NCBI GenBank assembly: GCA_036924085.1
Contig: JAVGWX010000001.1
Span: forward strand, 5,080,200 to 5,144,199
Direction of reading: 5' to 3'
DNA: 64,000 nt
From: Ariolimax columbianus
Lineage: Eukaryota > Mollusca > Gastropoda > Stylommatophora > Arionidae
Shown: one piece after another, positions 1-12,461 of the stretch
Numbering within the stretch: position 1 is the stretch's first letter
Layout of the letters: every line of letters starts with the position of its first letter
Position numbers and translations under genes: made by a program
Notes under the pieces: generated by a model
Databases searched by the model: none
The model's input: only the letters and a program-made list of their open reading frames with translations
Told to the model about the DNA's origin: nothing

Positions 1-3000
1 CAAGCTCTGAACGTTCTCTCACTCCCACTACAAGCTCTGAACGTTCTCTCACTCCCACTACAAGCTCTGAACGTTCTTAAGCTCCCACTACAAGCTCTGA
101 ACGTTCTCTCACTCTCACTACAAGCTCTGAACGTTCTCTCTCACTCCCACTACAAGCTCTGAACGTTCTCTCACTCCCACTACAAGCTCTGAACGTTCTC
201 TCACTCCCACTAAAAGCTCTGAACGTTCTTAAGCTCCCACTACAAGCTCTGAACGTTCTCTCACTCCCACTACAAGCTCTGAACGTTTTCTCACTCCCAC
301 TACAAGCTCTGAACGTTCTCTCACTCCCACTACAAGCTCTGAACGTTCTCTCACTCCCACTACAAGCTCTGAAGGTTCTCTTACTCCCACTACAAGCTCT
401 GAACGTTCTCTCACTCCCACTACAAGCTCTGAAGGTTCTCTTACTCCCACTACAAGCTCTGAACGTTCTCTCACTCCCACTACAAGCTCTGAAGGTTCTC
501 TTACTCCCACTACAAGCTCTGAACGTTCTTAAGCTCCCACTACAAGCTCTGAACGTTCTCGCACTCCCACTACAAGCTCTGAATGTTCTTAAGCTGCCAC
601 TACAAGCTCTGAACGTTCTCTCACTCCCACTACAAGCTCTGAACGTTCTCTCACTCCCACTACAAGCTCTGAACGTTCTCTCACTCCCACTACAAGCTCT
701 GAACGTTCTCTCACTGCCACTACAAGCTCTGAACGTTCTCTCACTCCCACTACAAGCTCTGAACGTTCTCTCACTCCCACTACAAGCTCTGAACGTTCTC
801 TCACTGCCAGTACAAGCTCTGAACGTTCTCTCACTCGCTCTACAAGCTCTTAACGTTCTTAAGCTCCCACTACAAGCTCTGAACGTTCTCTAACTCCCGC
901 TACAAGCTCTGAACCTTCTCTCACTCCCACAACAAGCTCTGAACGTTCTCTCACTCCCACTACAAGCTCTGAACGTTCTCTCACTCCAACTACAAGCTCT
1001 GAACGTTCTCTCACTCCAACTACAAGCTCTGAACGTTTTCTCACTCCCACTATAAGCTCTGAACGTTCTTTCACTCCCACTACAAGCTCTGAACGTTCTC
1101 TCACTCCCACAACAAGCTCTGAACGTTCTCCAACTCCCAATACAAGCTCTGAACGTTCTTAAGCTCCCACTACAAGCCCTGAACGTTCTCTCACTCCCAC
1201 TACAAGCTCTGAACGTTCTCTCACTCCCACTACAAGGTCTGAACGTTCTCTCACTCCCACTACAAGCTCTGAACGTTCTTAAGCTCCCACTACAAGCCCT
1301 GAAAGTTCTTAAGCTCCCACTACAAGCTCTGAACGTTCTCTCACTCCCACTACAAGCCCTGAACGTTCTTAAGCTCCCACTACAAGCCCTGAACGTTATT
1401 AAGCTCCCACTACAAGCTCTGAACGTTCTTAACCTCCCCCTACAAGCTCTGAACGTTCTCTCACTCCCACTACAAGCTCTGAGCGTTCTCTCACTCCCAC
1501 TACAAGCTCTGAACGTTCTCTCACTCCCACTACAAGCTCTGAACGTTCTCTCACTCCCTCTACAAGCCCTGAACGTTCTAAAGCTCCCACTACAAGCCCT
1601 AAACGTTCTTAAGCTCCCACTACAAGCTCTGAACGTTCTCTCCCTCCCACTACAAGTTCTGAACGTTCTCTCACTCCCACTACAAGCTCTGAACGTTCTT
1701 AAGCTCCCACTACAGGCTCTGAACGTTCTTAAGCTCCCACTACAAGCTCTGAACGTTCTCTCACTCCCACTACAAGCTCTGAACGTTCTCTCACTCCCAC
1801 TACAAGCTCTGAACGTTCTCTCACTCCCACTACAAGCTCTGAACGTTCTCTCACTCCCACTACAAGCTCTGAACGTTCTCTCACTCCCACTACAAGCTCT
1901 GATCGTTCTCTCACTCCCACTACAAGCTCTGAACGTTCTCTCACTCCCACTACAAGCTCTGAACGTTCTCTCACTCCCACTACAAGCTCTGAACGTTCTC
2001 TCACTCCCACTACAAGCTCTGAACATTCTCTCACTCCCACTACAAGCTCTGAACGTTCTCTCACTCCCACTACAAGCTCTGAACGTTCTCTCACTCCCAC
2101 TACAAGCTCTGAACGTTCTCTCACTCCCACAACAAGCTCTGAACGTTCTCCAACTCCCAATACAAGCTCTGAACGTTCTTAAGCTCCCACTACAAGCCCT
2201 GAACGTTCTTAAGCTCCCACTACAAGCTCTGAACGTTCTCTCACTCCCACTACAAGCCCTGAACGTTCTTAAGCTCCCACTACAAGCCCTGAACGTTATT
2301 AAGCTCCCACTACAAGCTCTGAACGTTCTTAACCTCCCCCTACAAGCTCTGAACGTTCTCTCACTCCCACTACAAGCTCTGAGCGTTCTCTCACTCCCAC
2401 TACAAGCTCTGAACGTTCTCTCACTCCCACTACAAGCTCTGAACGTTCTCTCACTCCCACTACAAGCCCTGAACGTTCTAAAGCTCCCACTACAAGCCCT
2501 AAACGTTCTTAAGCTCCCACTACAAGCTCTGAACGTTCTCTCCCTCCCACTACAAGTTCTGAACGTTCTCTCACTCCCACTACAAGCTCTGAACGTTCTT
2601 AAGCTCCCACTACAGGCTCTGAACGTTCTTAAGCTCCCACTACAAGCTCTGAACGTTCTCTCACTCCCACTACAAGCTCTGAACGTTCTCTCACTCCCAC
2701 TACAAGCTCTGAACGTTCTCTCACTCCCACTACAAGCTCTGAACGTTCTCTCACTCCCACTACAAGCTCTGAACGTTCTCTCACTCCCACTACAAGCTCT
2801 GATCGTTCTCTCACTCCCACTACAAGCTCTGAACGTTCTCTCACTCCCACTACAAGCTCTGAACGTTCTCTCACTCCCACTACAAGCTCTGAACGTTCTC
2901 TCACTCCCACTACAAGCTCTGAACATTCTCTCACTCCCACTACAAGCTCTGAACGTTCTCTCACTCCCACTACAAGCTCTGAACGTTCTCTCACTCCCAC

Positions 3001-6000
3001 TACAAGCTCTGAACGTTCTCTCACTCCCACTACAAGCTCTGAACGTTCTTAAGCTCCCACTACAAGCTCTGAACGTTCTCTCACTCGCTCTACAAGCTCT
3101 GAACGTTTTTAAGCTCCCACTACAAGCTCTGAGCGTTCTCTCACTCCCAATTCAAGCTCTGAACGTTCTCTCACTCCCACTACAAGCTCTGAACGTTATC
3201 TCACTCCCACTACAAGCTCTGAACGTTCTCTCACTCCCACTACAAGCTCTGAACGTTCTCTCACTCCCACTACAAGCTCTGAACGTTCTCTCACTCCCAC
3301 TACAAGCTCTGAACGTTCTCTCACTCCCACTACAAGCTCTGAACGTTCTCTCACTCCCACTACAAGCTCTGAACGTTCTGAAGCTCCAACTACAAACTCA
3401 GAACGTTCTCTCACTCCCACTACAAGCTCTGAACGTTCTCTCACTCCCACTACAAGCTCTGAACGTTCTCTCACTCCCACTACAAGCTCTGAACGTTCTT
3501 AAGCTCCCACTACAAGCTCTGAACGTTCTCTCACTCCCACTACAAGCTTTGAACGTTCTCTCACTCCCACTACAAGCTCTGAACGTTCTCTCACTCCCAC
3601 TACAAGCTCTGAACGTTCTCTCACTCCCACTACAAGCTCTGAACGTTCTTAAGCTCCCACTACAAGCTCTGAACGTTCTCTCACTCTCACTACAAGCTCT
3701 GAACGTTCTCTCTCACTCCCACTACAAGCTCTGAACGTTCTCTCACTCCCACTACAAGCTCTGAACGTTCTCTCACTCCCACTAAAAGCTCTGAACGTTC
3801 TTAAGCTCCCACTACAAGCTCTGAACGTTCTCTCACTCCCACTACAAGCTCTGAACGTTTTCTCACTCCCACTACAAGCTCTGAACGTTCTCTCACTCCC
3901 ACTACAAGCTCTGAACGTTCTCTCACTCCCACTACAAGCTCTGAAGGTTCTCTTACTCCCACTACAAGCTCTGAACGTTCTCTCACTCCCACTACAAGCT
4001 CTGAAGGTTCTCTTACTCCCACTACAAGCTCTGAACGTTCTCTCACTCCCACTACAAGCTCTGAAGGTTCTCTTACTCCCACTACAAGCTCTGAACGTTC
4101 TTAAGCTCCCACTACAAGCTCTGAACGTTCTCGCACTCCCACTACAAGCTCTGAATGTTCTTAAGCTGCCACTACAAGCTCTGAACGTTCTCTCACTCCC
4201 ACTACAAGCTCTGAACGTTCTCTCACTCCCACTACAAGCTCTGAACGTTCTCTCACTCCCACTACAAGCTCTGAACGTTCTCTCACTGCCACTACAAGCT
4301 CTGAACGTTCTCTCACTCCCACTACAAGCTCTGAACGTTCTCTCACTCCCACTACAAGCTCTGAACGTTCTCTCACTGCCAGTACAAGCTCTGAACGTTC
4401 TCTCACTCGCTCTACAAGCTCTTAACGTTCTTAAGCTCCCACTACAAGCTCTGAACGTTCTCTAACTCCCGCTACAAGCTCTGAACCTTCTCTCACTCCC
4501 ACAACAAGCTCTGAACGTTCTCTCACTCCCACTACAAGCTCTGAACGTTCTCTCACTCCAACTACAAGCTCTGAACGTTCTCTCACTCCAACTACAAGCT
4601 CTGAACGTTTTCTCACTCCCACTATAAGCTCTGAACGTTCTTTCACTCCCACTACAAGCTCTGAACGTTCTCTCACTCCCACAACAAGCTCTGAACGTTC
4701 TCCAACTCCCAATACAAGCTCTGAACGTTCTTAAGCTCCCACTACAAGCCCTGAACGTTCTCTCACTCCCACTACAAGCTCTGAACGTTCTCTCACTCCC
4801 ACTACAAGGTCTGAACGTTCTCTCACTCCCACTACAAGCTCTGAACGTTCTTAAGCTCCCACTACAAGCCCTGAAAGTTCTTAAGCTCCCACTACAAGCT
4901 CTGAACGTTCTCTCACTCCCACTACAAGCCCTGAACGTTCTTAAGCTCCCACTACAAGCCCTGAACGTTATTAAGCTCCCACTACAAGCTCTGAACGTTC
5001 TTAACCTCCCCCTACAAGCTCTGAACGTTCTCTCACTCCCACTACAAGCTCTGAGCGTTCTCTCACTCCCACTACAAGCTCTGAACGTTCTCTCACTCCC
5101 ACTACAAGCTCTGAACGTTCTCTCACTCCCTCTACAAGCCCTGAACGTTCTAAAGCTCCCACTACAAGCCCTAAACGTTCTTAAGCTCCCACTACAAGCT
5201 CTGAACGTTCTCTCCCTCCCACTACAAGTTCTGAACGTTCTCTCACTCCCACTACAAGCTCTGAACGTTCTTAAGCTCCCACTACAGGCTCTGAACGTTC
5301 TTAAGCTCCCACTACAAGCTCTGAACGTTCTCTCACTCCCACTACAAGCTCTGAACGTTCTCTCACTCCCACTACAAGCTCTGAACGTTCTCTCACTCCC
5401 ACTACAAGCTCTGAACGTTCTCTCACTCCCACTACAAGCTCTGAACGTTCTCTCACTCCCACTACAAGCTCTGATCGTTCTCTCACTCCCACTACAAGCT
5501 CTGAACGTTCTCTCACTCCCACTACAAGCTCTGAACGTTCTCTCACTCCCACTACAAGCTCTGAACGTTCTCTCACTCCCACTACAAGCTCTGAACATTC
5601 TCTCACTCCCACTACAAGCTCTGAACGTTCTCTCACTCCCACTACAAGCTCTGAACGTTCTCTCACTCCCACTACAAGCTCTGAACGTTCTCTCACTCCC
5701 ACTACAAGCTCTGAACGTTCTTAAGCTCCCACTACAAGCTCTGAACGTTCTCTCACTCGCTCTACAAGCTCTGAACGTTTTTAAGCTCCCACTACAAGCT
5801 CTGAGCGTTCTCTCACTCCCACTTCAAGCTCTGAACGTTCTCTCACTCCCACTACAAGCTCTGAACGTTATCTCACTCCCACTACAAGCTCTGAACGTTC
5901 TCTCACTCCCACTACAAGCTCTGAACGTTCTCTCACTCCCACTACAAGCTCTGAACGTTCTCTCACTCCCACTACAAGCTCTGAACGTTCTCTCACTCCC

Positions 6001-6730
6001 ACTACAAGCTCTGAACGTTCTCTCACTCCCACTACAAGCTCTGAACGTTCTGAAGCTCCAACTACAAACTCAGAACGTTCTCTCACTCCCACTACAAGCT
6101 CTGAACGTTCTCTCACTCCCACTACAAGCTCTGAACGTTCTCTCACTCCCACTACAAGCTCTGAACGTTCTTAAGCTCCCACTACAAGCTCTGAACGTTC
6201 TCTCACTCCCACTACAAGCTTTGAACGTTCTCTCACTCCCACTACAAGCTCTGAACGTTCTCTCACTCCCACTACAAGCTCTGAACGTTCTCTCACTCCC
6301 ACTACAAGCTCTGAACGTTCTTAAGCTCCCACTACAAGCTCTGAACGTTCTCTCACTCTCACTACAAGCTCTGAACGTTCTCTCTCACTCCCACTACAAG
6401 CTCTGAACGTTCTCTCACTCCCACTACAAGCTCTGAACGTTCTCTCACTCCCACTAAAAGCTCTGAACGTTCTTAAGCTCCCACTACAAGCTCTGAACGT
6501 TCTCTCACTCCCACTACAAGCTCTGAACGTTTTCTCACTCCCACTACAAGCTCTGAACGTTCTCTCACTCCCACTACAAGCTCTGAACGTTCTCTCACTC
6601 CCACTACAAGCTCTGAACGTTCTCTCACTCCCACTACAAGCTCTGAAAGTTCTCTCACTCCCACTACAAGCTCTGAACGTTCTCTCACTCCCACTAAAAG
6701 CTCTGAACGTTCTTAAGCTCCCACTACAAG
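1..6730. repeat. 30-bp minisatellite with higher-order repeat
   Basis: About 224 head-to-tail units of 30 bp built on ctctgaacgttctctcactc plus a ten-base remainder. A common variant replaces the middle with gttcttaagctc, creating a CTTAAG site. The variants follow a fixed order that repeats: the segment starting near 121 (marked by an extra CT) recurs at 3693 (offset 3572) and at 6365 (offset 2672). The first higher-order copy holds an internal duplication (about 1261-2160 against 2161-3060, 900 bp) that the second lacks, which explains the two offsets. The array runs off the left edge of the window. All frames that lack the TAA variant stay open, giving decapeptide-repeat frames of up to 678 codons (complement of 890-2926); I treat these as by-products. 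Confidence 0.97.
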
Positions 6731-6880
6731 CCCTGAAAGTTCTCAATTTCCGCAACGAAGCCTTGAACGTTTTCAAGATCCGCTAGCAAGCCCCAAAAGG
6801 GCTTCCAAGTAAGAATTTGTGGACAGAATCAGCGAGAAGATGTGGAAGAATTTGTGGACAGAATAAGTGAGAAGATGTCA
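6731..6880. repeat. Decayed edge of the 30-bp array and a 35-bp duplication
   Basis: From 6731 to about 6800 the 30-bp units become increasingly divergent (gccctgaaagttctc, gccttgaacgttttc), as expected at the non-exchanging edge of an array. At 6811-6845 and 6846-6880 a separate 35-bp segment starting aagaatttgtggacagaat is present twice in tandem with few differences. Confidence 0.8.
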
Positions 6881-6935
6881 GGGGAGTGGATGTACGTCAT
6901 AATGGCAATTCCGGTTGTACCATGAAAAATGTTTA

Positions 6936-7071
6936 AATAAAAGGTCTGCTACTTCCTGCATTTTCTAAGGGGTTGCTTTCCGGGATAAGGGCCAGTGCTG
7001 TGATGTGATCGAACCCAGCACCTTAGGGTTGTATTCCGTGCCATTTAACGACTAGCCCACGCCGTCCCCAG
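6936..7071 (-). mobile_element. SINE-A, 3'-truncated copy
   Basis: The complement starts with the tRNA-like head (gggctagtcgttaaatgg, then gggttcgatc) and continues into the SINE-A body (aaccccttagaaaatgcag), stopping where the other copies reach their second half. It matches the copies at 15947-16201, 19379-19631 and 55203-55461. The head resembles RNA polymerase III boxes A and B. It is the only copy here without the A-rich tail segment, so it is broken. Confidence 0.8.
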
Positions 7072-7257
7072 TGGATGAGATGATAGAGAAGAAGAAGGTG
7101 ACAAAGTCAACTATGCAGAAACAACCAGAGATGAATCTTTCTGCCATACACATACTTATTGGACATATGAACCATTTGAACTTCCTGTTTCCATGACAAT
7201 TAAGAATTTTTTTCCTTGTTTATATGTGTTGTCCCATATTAGCTATTTGTGTTGTCC

Positions 7258-7288
7258 AATACTAGCAATTTGTGTTGTCCCATATTAG
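7258..7288 (+). repeat. Left target-site duplication of LINE-A copy 1
   Basis: This 31-bp segment (aatactagcaatttgtgttg then tcccatattag) recurs at 10633-10663 with two mismatches, exactly at the two ends of LINE-A. The site lies within a locally repeated motif of about 22 bp (gttgtcccatattagctatt) present from about 7226, so part of the match could predate the insertion. Confidence 0.8.
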
Positions 7289-7830
7289 TGTCCATGATAC
7301 AGGTGCTACAATAATCAATACGGGCCCGGTAAGCGGGGACTGGCGATGTATGTGAAGCAAGAACTTCCCCATACATGGATATATACTAGCAGCTGTAAAA
7401 TTGAGGATGTCAAGATACAAGGGATTGAAGTAACAACCAACCACCAAGAATGGAGAATCTACAACGTATACGCTCACGTAGATCACCTCTTCGAGGACGT
7501 AAAGTGGGAATTTCTGTCGGACTTGTCAGAATCACAGAGCAAAAGAGTGCCTCATTGCAGGTGACTTTAATGCTAAGGTCAAAGGAGGGGAAATGTCACT
7601 GAAAATAGGCAAGGGGTCGCCTTGAACCAGGCATTAGTCCACACAAACCTCACTGTCGTGAATGACGGACGTTCGACTAGAACAGCATCTCGACCGGGAG
7701 ATACGGACGGGGTCATCGACCTGGCTCTTATATCCAGTGATGTTGCTCCATCCACACGCTGAGACGTATTAGGGGCACAAGAGACCGACCACCTGCCGTG
7801 TGTCGTACTTATACCCAGAGGAAAACACAC
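7289..7830 (+). pseudogene. LINE-A endonuclease domain, partial and broken
   Basis: The frame at 7346-7564 reads YVKQELPHTWIYTSSCKI and then shifts into IAGDFNAKVKG near 7550, the conserved GDFN motif of EEP endonucleases. Further on come DGVIDLALIS (7711-7740) and ETDHLP (7773-7790), the family's D..H active-site block (usually SDH). A TGA at 7759 and the shift near 7560 break it. The enzyme would nick target DNA to prime reverse transcription; this copy cannot make it. Confidence 0.82.
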
Positions 7831-8389
7831 CAGACACCGGAAAGCCAAACAGGTGTTCAGATACACGTACGAACAGGATAATGTAGTGAACAAGCTGCGC
7901 CAGACGATAGGACGCAGGACCACTAGATCCCCTTTTGTCCAACCACCCTGGAGGACTCAAGAGGTTGATAAGGCCTGTAGAGAAAAGGAGGCGGCAACAA
8001 GGATTGGCGTAAAGCCAGAAAGAGAGCTGGTATTAATGTCGACGCATTGAACGAGAAGTAGGAGGTAAAACGCAAAGCTACCAATTCCTTTAAAGAGTTA
8101 GCTAGGGAGTCCAAAAGCGAGCAATGGGAGGAGTTCATCACAGGAGTGAGTAATGATAATACCTTTCAGAAGTTCTGGCACATGCATCGAAAGATGAATT
8201 GACAAACTACAAGGCATCTTATCTCCAACTTTCAAGATACCACAGGAAGGCTCCTGAAGACAGATGAAGAGAAGGGTCTAAGTTTTTTTCAGTCCATATG
8301 TTGCCCAGACTGACAAAGGCGACAGATATGCCCGTTAGGAAACTTGGAAAGACATCTTAGACGCAGCCATCAGGGGAGAGGTTTATGTA

Positions 8390-9700
8390 GACCTTATCAC
8401 CGAGGCGGAGGTCGTAAATAGCCTACGTACAAGCAAAAACACAGCTCTAGGTCCTGATGGAGTTCAGTATTGTCACATCAAGCAGTTGGATAAGACAGAG
8501 ATAAGAAATATGGTGAAGGAGTTCAACCACACTATAGAGAAGACATCTGTGCATGAGGACTGGCTTCATAGCTATCTGTGCCCACTGCCTAAACCTGGTA
8601 AGGACTCCATGCTTCTCGGCAGCTATTGAATAATCACCAAACAAAATGTATATGGCAAATTGCTCGAGAAGATAGTGGTCAGGAAAATAATGGCTTACCT
8701 TGAACGGGAGCAGATTCTACCCGATACGCTGGGCAGCTATAGAACAGCGAAGGAGACATGGGCTAACGCTGGAACTTTCGCGTATGATGTGTACGAGGGG
8801 CTTTAGTCAAAGCAAGAAATAGTCGCGGTGGCACTCGACCTGGAAGACGCATACAACCGTGTCGATTTTGGGACCTTAATTACCTGTCTGCAGCAGTGTG
8901 GTTTAAACCCGTGGCTGGTTAGTTGGATATCAGCTGCCCTGATGGACAGAACAGTTGCGCTACGCTTGGGATCGTGGACATCAGAACCACGGCGAATATG
9001 TCCAGGACGGCCTCAACAGTCTCCGCTCTCACCGGTGCTGTTCAACATCTACAAGTGGTCAATATTCAACCCACAGAGACAGGGCGAACGTTGACATTTG
9101 CTGATGACATCCTAACGTACAGGACTGGCTCAGACAGGCAAGAGTTGGTCAAAGACATCCAGGAAACCTTGCAAGGACTCTCACAGTGGTGCAGCGACTC
9201 AAGTTCTAAGATCAATCCGAACAAGGCTTGCATGATGTGGTGTTCTTTGAATAATTCCATAGTAAAGGCTGAACTCCCAGGCATCACTTTTGATAGTTGC
9301 ACCATCGACAGGTGTGACATGTTGAAATACCTCGGAGTGACATTTGATCGCAGTCTTTCCTATAACTGCCATGTTGACCACATCGTACAAAGATACAAGA
9401 GAGGGTTAGGAGCACTCAAGACCATGGCTGCTGCCGACTTGGAACAACGCCTCCTGTTCCTCCTATTTCATCAGGTCGTGTTGTCTGCCATCGATTACGG
9501 ACTAGGCATCCTCACACTATCAAGAACACAATGTGTAAGGTTGGACCACATCCAGAATGAAGGTATGCGTCTGGTTCTGCGCTGCACTAGAGATACCCCG
9601 ATTGTGATGATTCGGAACATGTTGGGATTGTTATCGGTGACATCCAGACATAAACTGGCACAAGTCAAAGCCTATATGCGTGTCACCACAGACACTCGAC
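8390..9700 (+). pseudogene. LINE-A reverse transcriptase, frameshifted
   Basis: Blocks in order: SKNTALGPDGVQYCHI (8433-8480), PLPKPGKD (8584-8607), NVYGKLLEKIV (8645-8677), the motif-A region AVALDLEDAYNRVDF (8828-8872), SPLSPVLFNIY (about 9022-9054), and the catalytic FADD (9097-9108). The last two are in different frames: a one-base loss lies near 9053, so the frame that continues to 10614 is genuine only after about 9055. Stops at 8627 and 8804 also interrupt it. The thumb region has the usual LKYLGVTFD motif near 9320-9350. D and DD of the polymerase site are present, so decay is by frameshift and stop rather than active-site loss. Confidence 0.88.
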
Positions 9701-9933
9701 ACCCTCTGCACAGTAGTATCTCAGATATCAAGGAATCAAGAATCAAGAGAGGGTCATCATGGATGGCACAGGCTGAGACAACAATCGGACACGTCACTCC
9801 AGCTGAGACGATAGCCAAAGGGGAAGAATGGGTCCACACTGGTGATAGAATGATAGAGTACCAGAGACTCTTCATAACCTTAGACAAGGAATACAGACAA
9901 CGGAACAACGAGAGTGCAGAGCACGAGGTAAAT

Positions 9934-10614
9934 CAGCTGATAACCGAGAACACCCAGGAGAGTGACGCTGTCATATACACCGACGGATCAGTCGTGCACA
10001 GTGGGATATCAGGCTGGGGTTTCTCGGCTAGAGTGAGAGGAGAGGTCGTGGCTGAGCGCAGTAGGGCATATATGTCAACAACCTCCAGTATGAGAATGGA
10101 AACGGAAGTAGTGACCTCAGCACTGAAATGGATATCTGAGACTTCTATGACGAGGGCAGTCATCGTGACAGACGCGCAAACCGTACTTCAGAAAGTACAG
10201 AAGGGATGGCCTAGTTACGAGTGGATTGCTGCTGTTGAGGCTTCAAACCTCCAGGCGCTGACCTGGATCTACTGTCCTTCTCATGGCGGGGTTCAGGGCA
10301 ATGAAAGAGCTAACATTTTGACTTCACGGGCTCCCATCATGGGCACATTGGTGATGGACAGAAGTGACATTTTTAAATTAATCAATGACCGCCTGCTGGA
10401 TGAGGACACCGCAAAAGATGAAGCAGCAATCAACAGACTGCAAAGTTTCGACATTAAACGAGGTTCGAGCGGAGTGGGGCACATGAGAGGGCGGCGCAGG
10501 AGCGTGTACAACCAGCGAACTACAGGGACCATCAGCATCCATACCTTACGCCATTTGATGAGAGAGACTGGGCACCTATGGGTATGCCCGGAGTGCAGTG
10601 ACGTCGATTCTTAG
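9934..10614 (+). pseudogene. LINE-A RNase H domain and C-terminus
   Basis: Open to the stop at 10612-10614 in the same frame as FADD. RNase H landmarks are AVIYTDGS (about 9970), RMETEVVTSALKW (the Glu, about 10090), VIVTDAQTVLQK (second Asp, about 10165) and GNERANILTSRA (about 10300). The last motif is normally GNExAD; here the fourth acidic residue is Asn. In active elements the domain removes RNA from the cDNA hybrid. The closing segment HLWVCPECSD is shared with the copies ending near 36650 and 18945, so it is a family feature. Confidence 0.87.
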
Positions 10615-10632
10615 AAATAGAAACAGAAACAC

Positions 10633-10663
10633 AATATTAGCTATTTGTGTTGTCCCATATTAG
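10633..10663 (+). repeat. Right target-site duplication of LINE-A copy 1
   Basis: Starts aatattagctatttgtgttg immediately after the A-rich LINE tail and matches 7258-7288 over 31 bp with two mismatches. Confidence 0.8.
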
Positions 10664-11399
10664 CTATTTGTGGGACTGTTGTGGACACGAGATTTAGGGA
10701 AAAGTAGAAATGCGTAAAAGAATAAAAGAAATAAGGAGATGAACGAAGCGAAGGTGCAAAAAAGATAAGACGTACCACAGATTGCACGTTTAGAATGTAA
10801 TTGGAAGTTCAGCTGATACGGAAGGTGTAAGTATGTGGCGTTCAGACCTTGCAAGCGCTGAACACAATTACAGGAAGCCTCGCATCATTGGTAGACGTAA
10901 CTACTGAATCAGATGTGGCGCGCGTGCAGTCAATCTTGTCATGAGTGTAAAACTTCCTTTTTGCGTGTTCGAATAGTTGTGTCTGTAAGTCTGGAATCCA
11001 GTCTACACGACCTTTGACCCTTTCCTTGGAATGACAACGTTGCAATACTAATGTGGTTTACCTCTTTCAATATTACACAGCATCACAGACGCGGAAGAAT
11101 CTACGTACACAGATGTGCTAAAAAAGTAGTCCCACAGCCGACATTGCGGTCAACGATAAAGTGTTAAAAACATTTTTTGGTGTTGCTGGTATCTTTCCTC
11201 TCTACCTTCCCTTCCTTAACTAATAGTGAGGTACCTATTTACAGCGGATGGATTGGTTGAAGAGTCTCACAAGAAGACTTGCGCATCATCATAGCCGATC
11301 ATCCCTGAATTGGATCGGTTATGTTCTAAGATGGCACACCAACATCATCACTAGAACCGTCATGGTATAGACCCCAGAGGGAAGACCGACAAAAAATAA
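10664..11399. other. No recognised feature
   Basis: Unique-looking sequence. Only short open frames (67 codons or fewer) without coding character or known motifs. I see no repeat, RNA gene or splice-supported exon. Confidence 0.5.
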
Positions 11400-11581
11400 A
11401 AATAGGCCAACATAGGACAGGCTTGGCAAAGAACCATAGACCGACCTAGGACAACTTGGCAAAGATCCAAAGGCCGACCTAGAACAGCTTGGCTAAGAAC
11501 CATAGGCCGACATAAGAAAGACTTGGCAAAAAACTATAGGCCGACCTAGGACAGCTTAGCGAAGAACCGTAGGCCAACCAT
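11400..11581. repeat. 33-bp minisatellite, about 5 units
   Basis: Units of 33-34 bp start ataggccgacctaggacagc and end ttggcaaagaacc. They are fairly diverged (10-20% by eye), suggesting an old array. Confidence 0.88.
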
Positions 11582-12460
11582 GTTGTGCCAGTCAATTTTT
11601 GGATGATATTATTTCTCGCATGTATTCTCCGTTTTGTTTTCTGGCAATGTGTTCCGTTGGAGAGAGTGTATGCTCCAACTTGACATCCAGATGTTTGAGA
11701 GCCGTACCCCCTTCTAGTTGCTGATTTTCAGTTTTATTTTCGTAGTTTTATTTGGGTTTTCCTGGCCACAGAAAGACATTCGTGTTGCGAACCGTCAGAA
11801 GATTCTAGACCGCGCCAGCGAGGATGACTTATTTAAGACAATACACATGGATCTACGGATACGATGTCTAAATGTAGTCCTCGCAGTTGCTTGTGAAGTA
11901 TTTGCCACTCCTAAAATATTGCGACAAGTTAAGTCTAGCGTCTTGTTCACCATGTGTTCTTACTGGTCGGTCAAAAGCTAGTCACTGCCGCTATTTGAAA
12001 GTGCTGCAACATTAAAAAAATATACAATCAAACATTTACATTGATGATGTAATAGAAGACTTACATTTATAGTTTAATGTTCAATGGAAAACGGTTCAAA
12101 GAAAAAGCTCTGTTTACATTTTTAGGTTTCCAGAACACGGAATTCGCTAGTTACTCAAGGTACGATGGAAGCAGCTGAACTGACTGTAAGTGATATGTAA
12201 AATTACACACTGACTCTTACTGAGTGACGTCGGGACTATGAGATTTTGACAGTTTGTTAAATTTAGTTGTGATAGTAATCTCCAATAATTGGTAACATAT
12301 TTGGCACTTGTCTGACAACTGAGCCAAGCATAGATGATGACTGCATTTAAAAATATTATACTTTCATTTGCACTAATGAACGTTATTTCCGCATAAGATG
12401 ACGCACGATACCTTTTCCCTATTGTTCCATACGTATGGCTATAATTTCACTTTTTAAATA
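11582..12460. other. No recognised feature
   Basis: AT-rich from about 11980. An 87-codon open frame at 11718-11981 begins with a hydrophobic stretch (MLIFSFIFVVLFGFSW) but then shows no domain and I do not call it a gene. Confidence 0.45.
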
Positions 12461-12461
12461 C

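Larger units (their letters stand above)
7289..10632 (+). mobile_element. LINE-A copy 1, non-LTR retrotransposon with RNase H
   Basis: A 5'-truncated, inactivated non-LTR retrotransposon of about 3.3 kb. Reading with frame corrections gives, in order, the second half of an endonuclease/exonuclease/phosphatase (EEP) endonuclease, a reverse transcriptase (RT), and an RNase H domain, then a Cys-containing C-terminus (GHLWVCPECSDVDS) and a short A-rich tail (gaaatagaaacagaaacac). It begins inside the endonuclease (HDTGATII..GPVSGDWRCM), so the N-terminal catalytic residues and any ORF1 are missing. Two further copies lie at 34420-36660 and 18714-18965. A C-terminal RNase H places it in the I-like group of LINEs; Nimb-like is plausible but needs a tree. 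Confidence 0.9.

Noticed and set aside
1..6730. CRISPR array
   Set aside because: Units are contiguous with no unique spacers, and the surrounding elements are eukaryotic LINEs and SINEs.
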